Shown here in pieces: positions 9,354-14,447 of a DNA stretch of 14,447 bases. Source of the stretch: an uncultured bacterium (GTDB taxonomy: Bacteria > Actinomycetota > Coriobacteriia > Coriobacteriales > Coriobacteriaceae); NCBI GenBank assembly GCA_905215275.1, contig CAJMPE010000031.1, positions 1 through 14,447 on the forward strand, given 5' to 3'. Position 1 is the first letter of the stretch. The number at the start of each line of letters is the position of its first letter. The position numbers were made by a program, and so were the translations under genes. A model generated the notes under the pieces. That model had not been told where the DNA came from, made no database searches, and was given only the letters and a program-made list of their open reading frames with translations.

Positions 9354-10295
9354 TTACAGCCCTGTGGACCATGCGAGCTCGTCGGCAATAGCTGCGACCT
9401 GCTCGGCCGTCTCGCACGAATACACACGAACGTCGCTCAACGTACGCTTGATCAGGCCGGACAGCGTTTTGCCGGGGCCGACCTCAATAAATGTGTCGAT
9501 GCCTTGATCCTGCAGAGCATGCAGCGTATCGACCCAGCGCACGGCATGGCTCACCTGATTGGCCAAGACATCCGATGCCGTCTGGGGGTCCGCCGGATAG
9601 GGCGCCGCTGTCATATTTGCCAAAACAGGAATGAGCAACGGGGACGGCGCGTGACCGGCCTCAATATATGCGGCAAGGCCACAGGTCGCCTCGGCCATAT
9701 AGGGGCTATGAAATGCACCCGACACCGCGACCTTCATGGCGCGGCCGCCAGCCTCTTTTACTAGGACGTCGAGGGTCTGCAGCGCATCGGGCGCTCCGGC
9801 CACAACCGTCTGCTGGGGACTGTTGTAGTTGACCGGCCAGCAGTCCTCGCCGGCCTGCGCAGCTAGGTTCTCGACTTGCGCAGCATCAAGTTTGATGACG
9901 GCGCGCATGCCGCCGGGGTGACGCTCGGCCGCCGTGGCCATCAATGCCGCGCGCTCACACACGAGCTCAAAACCCGCTCGCGTATCGAATGCCCCCGCAA
10001 AGGTGAGTGCAGCGACCTCGCCCAGCGAGAATCCCGCACAGGCGGCAGGCACCACGCCGCGCTCGCGCAGGGCGACGGCGACAGCCAAGTCGTGCACGAA
10101 CACGCAAGGCTGCGTGTTCTCGGTCTGCGAGAGCTCCTCCTTGGAGGCGCTCCGGCACTGCTCGCTCGTCCCCGGGCGCACCTCATCGGCAATGGCGAAC
10201 ACCTCGGCGGCCGCCGGCGATGTCTCGATCAAGTCGACGCCCATCGCGGGGTGCTGGGCACCCTGGCCGGCAAACAAAAACGCTACGCCACCCAT
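9354..10295 (-). CDS. fabD: Malonyl-CoA:ACP transacylase
   Basis: A 313-residue acyltransferase that moves malonyl from CoA to ACP. It has FLFAGQGAQ near the N-terminus, the nucleophile motif GFSLGE with S90, the catalytic histidine H196 in SGAFHSPYM, and IEVGPGKTLSGL near the C-terminus. The nucleophile elbow has F where many FabD proteins have H before the serine, a mild variation. A GTG at 10301 is an alternative start, but the ATG at 10295 has GAAGGG nine bases upstream and gives MGGVAFLFAGQG. The start overlaps the end of fabK by 13 bases, consistent with translational coupling, and fabG follows after 15 bases. Confidence 0.95.
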   Translation of the reverse strand: MGGVAFLFAGQGAQHPAMGVDLIETSPAAAEVFAIADEVRPGTSEQCRSASKEELSQTENTQPCVFVHDLAVAVALRERGVVPAACAGFSLGEVAALTFAGAFDTRAGFELVCERAALMATAAERHPGGMRAVIKLDAAQVENLAAQAGEDCWPVNYNSPQQTVVAGAPDALQTLDVLVKEAGGRAMKVAVSGAFHSPYMAEATCGLAAYIEAGHAPSPLLIPVLANMTAAPYPADPQTASDVLANQVSHAVRWVDTLHALQDQGIDTFIEVGPGKTLSGLIKRTLSDVRVYSCETAEQVAAIADELAWSTGL

Positions 10296-11227
10296 GCGCA
10301 CGCACCCTTCAGGACGTGCTCGGCGCCGGCGACCAGGTCGTCAACGATTTCGCGTGCGCTCTGGCGCTCGTTGACCATGCCGGCAATCTGTCCACACAAA
10401 AACGAACCCTCTTCGTAGTTGCCGTCCTTGGCGGCCTTACGCAGCGCACCGGTTCCCATAGCACCGAGCTCCTCGGCACTCGCGCCGAAACCCTCGCTCT
10501 TGGCATAGGCGTTGGTGAAGGGGCTCTTGAGGGCGCGCACTGGATGTCCCGTCGAGCGACCGGTCGCACGCGTTGAAGTGTCGTTGGCCTTCAGGACCAT
10601 CTCTTTGTACTGCTCCGAGACGGTGCACTCGTCTGCGACCAGAAAGCGCGTACCCACTTGCACGCCTTCGGCGCCCAGCATAAAGGCGGCCGCCACGCCG
10701 CGGCCGTCGGCAATACCGCCGGCGGCCACGACGGGAATGTCAACCGCATCGACGACCTGCGGCACCAGTGCCATCGTCGAGGTCTCGCCAATATGGCCGC
10801 CCGATTCGGTACCCTCGGCAACAACCGCCGTGGCTCCACGACGTGCCACGAGGCGCGCCAGCGCCACCGAGGCAACGACCGGGATGACCTTGATGCCCGC
10901 CTCGTTCCACGCCTTCATGTACTTGGCGGGATTGCCGGCGCCCGTCACGACGACCGGCACTCGCTCGTCAATCACGACCTGCGCGACCTCGTCGGCAAAC
11001 GGGCTCATGAGCATGACGTTGACGCCAAAGGGCTTATCCGTCTTGGCGCGCAGCTCATGAATCTGGTCGCGAAGCCAGTTGGCGTCGGCGTTCATGGCCG
11101 CGATGATGCCTAAGCCACCCGCCTCGGACACTGCGGACGCCAGCGAGGCATCGGCAATCCAGGCCATACCGCCCTGGAACACGGGCTTTTCGATGCCGAG
11201 CAGATCGCAGAGAGGAGTCTTGAGCAT
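10283..11227 (-). CDS. fabK: Enoyl-ACP reductase II (FMN-dependent, FabK type)
   Basis: A 314-residue flavoprotein of the nitronate monooxygenase/FabK fold that completes each elongation cycle by reducing enoyl-ACP. The N-terminus reads LLGIEKPVFQGGMAW, the expected catalytic histidine H145 lies in GTESGGHIGE, and the FMN-phosphate region is AAGGIADGRG and GVQVGTRF. Related 2-nitropropane dioxygenases look alike, but position between acpP and fabD, as in Streptococcus, makes FabK much the better call. The ATG at 11227 lies two bases past the acpP stop, with GGAGAAG inside the acpP end as ribosome site. It is the only enoyl reductase in the window. FabK enzymes are not targeted by triclosan, so such a strain would be expected to be less sensitive if no FabI exists elsewhere. 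Confidence 0.95.
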   Translation of the reverse strand: MLKTPLCDLLGIEKPVFQGGMAWIADASLASAVSEAGGLGIIAAMNADANWLRDQIHELRAKTDKPFGVNVMLMSPFADEVAQVVIDERVPVVVTGAGNPAKYMKAWNEAGIKVIPVVASVALARLVARRGATAVVAEGTESGGHIGETSTMALVPQVVDAVDIPVVAAGGIADGRGVAAAFMLGAEGVQVGTRFLVADECTVSEQYKEMVLKANDTSTRATGRSTGHPVRALKSPFTNAYAKSEGFGASAEELGAMGTGALRKAAKDGNYEEGSFLCGQIAGMVNERQSAREIVDDLVAGAEHVLKGACAWVA

Positions 11228-11229
11228 CT

Positions 11230-11466
11230 CTACTTCTCCAATGCCGCCTCGACCGTATCGGCGAACTCGCCGACCGTCTTGGGGTTCTCCTCGGTATCGA
11301 GCTGGATGCCAAACTCGTCCTCGACGGCAACGAGGATCTCGACGGTGCCCAGGCTGTCGAGACCAATCTCCTCGAGCGTGGACTCGGGCTTCATCTCGAC
11401 ATCGTCAAGACCGGCGGTCTCGCGGATAACGTCGCAAACGCGCTCGAAGGTCTTCTGATCTGCCAT
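11230..11466 (-). CDS. acpP: Acyl carrier protein
   Basis: A 78-residue acidic four-helix carrier that holds growing acyl chains on a phosphopantetheine arm. The attachment motif is GLDSLGTVE, with S38 modified. The neighbouring residues EEIGLDSL and DEFGI match the recognition helix of bacterial ACPs. The ATG at 11466 has AAAGGAGAA about seven bases ahead, a strong ribosome site that fits the high ACP demand. It is 51 bases from fabH and two from fabK. No phosphopantetheinyl transferase (acpS) is in the window. Confidence 0.97.
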   Translation of the reverse strand: MADQKTFERVCDVIRETAGLDDVEMKPESTLEEIGLDSLGTVEILVAVEDEFGIQLDTEENPKTVGEFADTVEAALEK

Positions 11467-11517
11467 GGTAGTTCTCCTTTGGTTGTGCCCTAGGGCGTTT
11501 TTATTTCCTATGTGCGA

Positions 11518-12477
11518 CTACTTCCAACGAAGCAGATAGCCACCTATATCCAGACCGGCGCCAAATCCAACCAAGGCGATGGTGTCGCCTGTGTGAAGTG
11601 CACCGGCGTTTGCCAGCCGGTCGAGGGCAAGCGGAATGCATGCGCTCGAAATGTTGCCGGTCTCGCGCAACGTGCGAAACACGCGCTCGTCCGGCACGCC
11701 CAAGCGCTTGACCGCCTGGCTCAGGATTCGTTCGTTAGCCTGATGGAATACAAAATGATCGATGTCTTCGACCAAAATGCCCGCATCGATCGCAAGCTTA
11801 TGGACCGTGTCGCAGATGGCGTTGACGCCGAACTTGAACACGCGGCGGCCATTCATGGACAGCACGCTCGCGCTATCTGCGGAAGCCTTAAACGGCGAGG
11901 TACCGACCAGACCGGGAACGCGCAACGTCTCGACGTCGGGCGCCGTCGAAAGCTCAACGGCAAGGGGACTGTCTCCCCCAGCCTCAATCACTGCGGCGCC
12001 TGCCCCATCGCCAAAGAGCACGCAGGTGGCACGGTCGGTCCAGTCGAGCGCGCGCGTCATCTGCTCGGCAGCAACGACAAGCACGCGCTCGGCGCGACCG
12101 CGGGCGATATAGCCCTCGGCGACATCGAGCGCAAATACGAAGCCGGCACAAGCCGCCGAGACATCGAAGGCAGGGCACGTCGCGCCTAGTCGCTCAGCAA
12201 CGGCACACGCCTCAGCGGGAACAAGGTGGTCACCCGTCGTCGTCGAGCAGACGATCAGATCCAGCTGGCTCGCGTCGATTCCGGACACCTGGAGTGCCCG
12301 CTCACTCGCCGCTACGGCAAGGTCGTCAAGTGACTCGGTGGTGCAGACGTGGCGGCTCTTGATACCCGTGCGGGTAAAAATCCACTCATCCGAGGTATCG
12401 AGGAACTCAGACAGCTCGTCATTGGAAACACTGCGTTCAGGAAGCGCCGAGCCTGTTCCAAGAATCGTGAAACCCAT
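11518..12477 (-). CDS. fabH: Beta-ketoacyl-ACP synthase III
   Basis: A 319-residue initiating condensing enzyme (E. coli FabH has 317) that joins an acyl-CoA primer to malonyl-ACP. The Cys-His-Asn triad is complete: C110 in SAACAGFVFAL, H245 in FVFHQANERI and N275 in ETGNISSACIPL. The frame extends to 12534, but the ATG at 12477 is preceded by AAAGGAGGTTA, a near-perfect ribosome site, and gives the family N-terminus GFTILGTGSALPE. It is the first gene of the operon. The upstream intergenic region carries two palindromic repeats, the nearer one ending just in front of the ribosome site, so expression is probably controlled there. Primer preference (acetyl versus branched) cannot be judged from what I can see. 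Confidence 0.96.
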   Translation of the reverse strand: MGFTILGTGSALPERSVSNDELSEFLDTSDEWIFTRTGIKSRHVCTTESLDDLAVAASERALQVSGIDASQLDLIVCSTTTGDHLVPAEACAVAERLGATCPAFDVSAACAGFVFALDVAEGYIARGRAERVLVVAAEQMTRALDWTDRATCVLFGDGAGAAVIEAGGDSPLAVELSTAPDVETLRVPGLVGTSPFKASADSASVLSMNGRRVFKFGVNAICDTVHKLAIDAGILVEDIDHFVFHQANERILSQAVKRLGVPDERVFRTLRETGNISSACIPLALDRLANAGALHTGDTIALVGFGAGLDIGGYLLRWK

Positions 12478-12494
12478 CACTAACCTCCTTTGAG

Positions 12495-12512
12495 TTGTTG
12501 ACGTGTTTACAT
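12495..12512. promoter_or_regulatory. Candidate operator, fabH-proximal copy
   Basis: TTGTTGACGTGTTTACAT on the plus strand differs from the copy at 12543-12560 by one base. It holds an imperfect palindrome, TGTTGAC-GT-GTTTACA. It ends four bases before the fabH ribosome site, a position where a bound repressor would block transcription of the operon. The regulator is not in the window. Confidence 0.5.
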
Positions 12513-12542
12513 CGACCAAGAGAGGATAACGCATTTCAGTCT

Positions 12543-12560
12543 TTGTTGACGTGTTAACAT
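12543..12560. promoter_or_regulatory. Candidate operator, distal copy
   Basis: TTGTTGACGTGTTAACAT contains TGTTGAC-GT-GTTAACA, two seven-base arms with one mismatch around a two-base centre. Its start is 48 bases from that of the proximal copy, roughly four and a half helical turns. It does not match the FapR or FabT operator consensus as I know them. The symmetry suits a dimeric TetR- or MarR-type regulator. Confidence 0.5.
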
Positions 12561-12653
12561 TAAATTGTCCAAATGCGACAAAGGCTTCACATTGTGTCTA
12601 TCTCTCGACACCATTGCGTCATTCACTTATTCAATAAGGAGGTAGCAGCCGCT

Positions 12654-13430
12654 ATGGATGCCCAATTAACGATTGTCGACGTAACCGGATCGACCAACGA
12701 TGACCTGCTCGAGGCAGGAAAACAGGGTGCGCCGCACGGCACAGGACTTGCCGCCCGCGCGCAAACGGCAGGACGCGGCCGGCGCGGCCACAAGTGGGAT
12801 TCAACCGCCGGCAACCTATTGCTTTCGATTGTCCTGCGTCCATGCGTTAATCCCGCAAAGTACTCTGGTCTTGCCGCCGTCAGCGGCCTAGCGGTGCTCG
12901 AAGCACTCGAAAAGCAAGGCCTTGCAAGCGAAATAGCCCTCAAATGGCCCAACGACCTGGTCGCGCGAGGACGCAAGCTCGGCGGCATTCTGGTCGAGGC
13001 CGCACGCGATAACGAAGGCAAACCTTTCGCCGTCTGCGGCATTGGTGTCAACGTAAACTACACGCCCCAAGAGGTGCCCGATGGCGGCCTGGCGGCAATT
13101 GGCCTCTCGGACCTCAACGAGAGCGTTCCCGCCGTCGACATGCTCCTCGATGAGGTCTATCACGCAGTTATAGACGCTGTAGATACCTGGGCAGAGCGCC
13201 TCAACGCCATGGAAGAAAACGCCGGTCCGCTCGCGCCCGTCCACGACGAATATATCGCTCACCTCAATTGGATCGGGAAGCACGTTATCGCCCGCTCCCC
13301 CGCTGGAGACGAGCTGGCACGAGGCATATTTAGAACGGTCGACGATTGCGGCCGCGCATGCATTGAGACCGAGAGCGGCTTGTGCGTCTTCCACTTCGAA
13401 GAAGCATCCTTGCGCCCCCTGAGCGAATAG
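12654..13430 (+). CDS. birA: Biotin--[acetyl-CoA-carboxylase] ligase, monofunctional type
   Basis: A 258-residue enzyme that activates biotin to biotinyl-AMP and attaches it to the AccB lysine. GSTNDDL (12-18), the biotinyl-AMP loop GRGRRG (40-45), KWPND with K97, KLGGILVEA and GIGVNVN are all present. The C-terminal part from about residue 215 (GKHVIARSPAG onwards) fits the small SH3-like domain. The N-terminal winged-helix domain of bifunctional BirA repressors is missing, so it should not act as a DNA-binding regulator. The ATG at 12654 is preceded by TAAGGAGGT at 12635-12643, with about ten bases between; the open frame to 12573 upstream has no ribosome site. It is read divergently from the operon holding its substrate accB, and ends at the shared terminator facing rpsJ. 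Confidence 0.95.
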   Translation: MDAQLTIVDVTGSTNDDLLEAGKQGAPHGTGLAARAQTAGRGRRGHKWDSTAGNLLLSIVLRPCVNPAKYSGLAAVSGLAVLEALEKQGLASEIALKWPNDLVARGRKLGGILVEAARDNEGKPFAVCGIGVNVNYTPQEVPDGGLAAIGLSDLNESVPAVDMLLDEVYHAVIDAVDTWAERLNAMEENAGPLAPVHDEYIAHLNWIGKHVIARSPAGDELARGIFRTVDDCGRACIETESGLCVFHFEEASLRPLSE

Positions 13431-13490
13431 GGCGCCGCAGCCGCCGGCTCGGCAGACGAATTCGCTATCCCAAAATCTAAACTCAAAACA

Positions 13491-13527
13491 AAAGGGCCCC
13501 GCTACCGTAACGGCAGCGGGGCCCTTT
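13491..13527 (-). terminator. Strong intrinsic terminator between convergent birA and rpsJ
   Basis: A nearly perfect stem with arms AAAGGGCCCCGCT-x-CCG and the complement encloses a three-base loop. On the minus strand the single mismatch becomes a G-U pair and the stem is followed by TTTTGTTTTG, making it a strong terminator for rpsJ, 19 bases past its stop. On the plus strand the tail is only TTTAAG, so it may also stop birA transcripts, less efficiently. The stretch 13431-13490 between birA and the stem shows nothing else. Confidence 0.9.
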
Positions 13528-13546
13528 AAGCTATGAGCGATATCGC

Positions 13547-13855
13547 TTAGAGCTTGATGTCGATGTCGACGCCAGCGGGGAGGTCGAGACGCATGAGCGA
13601 ATCAACGGTGCCCGAGGTGGGGTCGAGGATGTCGATGAGGCGCTTGTGGGTGCGCATCTCGAACTGCTCACGGGAGTCCTTGTTCACGTGCGGCGAGCGG
13701 ATAACCGTGTACAGGTTGCGCTCGGTGGGCAGGGGGACAGGACCGGAAACGCGAGCGCCGGTCTTCTGAGCGGTCTCGACGATGAGCTTCGCGGACTGAT
13801 CGACGACCTCGTGATCATAGCCCTTGAGGCGAATGCGGATCTTCTGGGTAGCCAA
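13547..13855 (-). CDS. rpsJ: 30S ribosomal protein S10
   Basis: A 102-residue S10 (NusE), of normal length. KIRIRLKGYDHEVVDQSA, the GPVPLPTE segment and MRTHKRLIDI are diagnostic. S10 sits in the small-subunit head and, as NusE, takes part in antitermination. The reading frame has no ATG at the family N-terminus: the start codon at 13855 is TTG (TTG GCT ACC CAG), placed six bases after GGAGG. It follows fusA by 61 bases. Usually rpsJ heads the S10 operon with rplC next; here a strong terminator follows at once, so S10 is cut off from those genes. A seven-base hairpin stands just upstream of its ribosome site. Confidence 0.97.
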   Translation of the reverse strand: MATQKIRIRLKGYDHEVVDQSAKLIVETAQKTGARVSGPVPLPTERNLYTVIRSPHVNKDSREQFEMRTHKRLIDILDPTSGTVDSLMRLDLPAGVDIDIKL

Positions 13856-13872
13856 CTTAAACCTCCAAAGAG

Positions 13873-13891
13873 TGCGAGAGATGTTCTCGCA
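13873..13891 (-). promoter_or_regulatory. Hairpin in the fusA-rpsJ spacer, ahead of the S10 ribosome site
   Basis: TGCGAGA and TCTCGCA pair perfectly over seven bases around a five-base loop. On the minus strand it lies 26 bases after the fusA stop and a few bases before the GGAGG of rpsJ. No proper T run follows, so it is a weak terminator at best. It could be an mRNA processing or stability element, or affect S10 translation. The structure is seen; the role is open. Confidence 0.5.
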
Positions 13892-13916
13892 GGATTACGT
13901 AACAGGGAGCTCGAAC

Positions 13917-14447
13917 TTAGGCGTTCTTGCTCATGACCTCGTCCACGATGGACTTGGGCGCAGGCTCATAAGAGTCGAACTGCATCGTGTAGGATGCACG
14001 GCCCTGGGTCTGGGAGCGAAGGTCGGTAGCGTAACCGAACATCTCGCCCAGCGGCACCTTGGCACGGATGAGCTTGCTGTTCTTGCGATCCTCCATACCC
14101 TCGATCTTGCCGCGGCGACCGGAGAGGTTGCCCATAACGTCGCCCATGTACTGCTCGGGGGTCTCGACCTCGACAGCCATGATCGGCTCGAGCAGCTGCG
14201 GATCGGACTTCTTGAGGGCGTCCTTGATAGCCATGGAACCGGCGATCTTGAAGGCGGCCTCGGAGGAGTCGACCTCGTGGTAAGAACCGTCGAACAGGGT
14301 GACCTTCACGTCGAGGACAGGGAAGCCAGCGATAACACCGGTCTGCAGTGCCTCCTGGATGCCCTTGTCGATCGAGGGGATGTACTCCTTGGGAACGACA
14401 CCGCCGGCGATGGCGTTGACGAACTCGTAGCCAAAGCCCTCTTCCAT
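13917..14447 (-). CDS. fusA: Elongation factor G, C-terminal part (cut by the window edge)
   Basis: The last 176 residues of EF-G, the GTPase that drives ribosomal translocation. The fragment covers the end of domain IV (GYEFVNAIAGGVVPKEYIPSIDKG, then VKVTLFDGSYHEVDSSE) and all of domain V (EPIMAVEVETPEQYMGDVMGNLSGRRG, ending GRASYTMQFDSYEPAP). The frame is open to the right-hand edge and the G domain lies outside, so the methionine at the edge is not the start. The stop at 13917 is normal. rpsJ follows, with no tuf gene between as in the common str operon order. Confidence 0.97.
   Translation of the reverse strand: MEEGFGYEFVNAIAGGVVPKEYIPSIDKGIQEALQTGVIAGFPVLDVKVTLFDGSYHEVDSSEAAFKIAGSMAIKDALKKSDPQLLEPIMAVEVETPEQYMGDVMGNLSGRRGKIEGMEDRKNSKLIRAKVPLGEMFGYATDLRSQTQGRASYTMQFDSYEPAPKSIVDEVMSKNA

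Larger units (their letters stand above)
12478..12653. promoter_or_regulatory. Divergent fabH-birA control region
   Basis: This 176-base gap must hold the promoters for the minus-strand fab-acc operon and for plus-strand birA. It is more AT-rich than its surroundings and holds two near-identical 18-base sites, annotated separately. I found no pair of -35 and -10 boxes good enough to call. A weak fabH candidate on the minus strand is TTGTCG followed 18 bases later by TTAACA, overlapping the distal site. No riboswitch-like structure is apparent. Confidence 0.65.

Noticed and set aside
13536..13547. Perfect palindrome AGCGATATCGCT at the rpsJ stop
   Set aside because: Twelve bases is short, there is no second copy, and the real terminator lies just beyond; probably chance.

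Overview
The window looks like ordinary chromosomal DNA from a high-GC actinobacterium of the class Coriobacteriia, most like Collinsella. That placement is an inference. It rests on the GC-rich coding sequence, the fused AccD-AccA carboxyltransferase, the single enoyl reductase FabK and the overall look of the proteins; no 16S gene or database search supports it. Almost everything is housekeeping, and I see no mobile element, CRISPR array, tRNA or rRNA.

Layout. Positions 1-77 hold nothing I can name. From 78 to about 12477 all genes lie on the minus strand, so they are transcribed from right to left. The core is a complete type II fatty-acid synthesis operon, in transcription order fabH, acpP, fabK, fabD, fabG, fabF, accB, fabZ, accC, accDA (12477 down to 3304). 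Gaps are at most about 50 bases and several ends overlap. A stand-alone PTS EIIC-like membrane protein follows 40 bases after accDA with no terminator between. The first convincing intrinsic terminator is at 1978-2010. Beyond it lie a cation diffusion facilitator and a histidine phosphatase, probably a separate two-gene unit. On the other side of fabH, birA (biotin ligase, 12654-13430) is read divergently on the plus strand. It converges on rpsJ and the end of fusA (minus strand, 13547-14447) across a strong shared hairpin terminator at 13491-13527.

How the genes work together. AccB carries biotin attached by BirA. AccC carboxylates that biotin and AccDA transfers the carboxyl group to acetyl-CoA to make malonyl-CoA. 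FabD loads malonate onto ACP, FabH starts the chain, FabF elongates it, and FabG, FabZ and FabK complete each reduction cycle. The window therefore encodes every enzyme of saturated acyl-ACP elongation plus the ligase that activates its carboxylase. No transcriptional regulator is present. The BirA lacks the DNA-binding domain of regulatory biotin ligases, so regulation must come from elsewhere. The fabH-birA intergenic region carries two near-identical 18-base palindromic sites that are good operator candidates.

Points of interest: the operator pair; the orphan EIIC without the usual histidine motif, bracketed by TGYGACAAARGGA-type repeats; the AccDA fusion with a shortened AccA part; and rpsJ placed directly behind fusA, starting with TTG, preceded by a hairpin and immediately terminated. 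Gaps longer than 100 bases are 1905-2048, 12478-12653 and 13431-13546; all are described below and none exceeds 300 bases.
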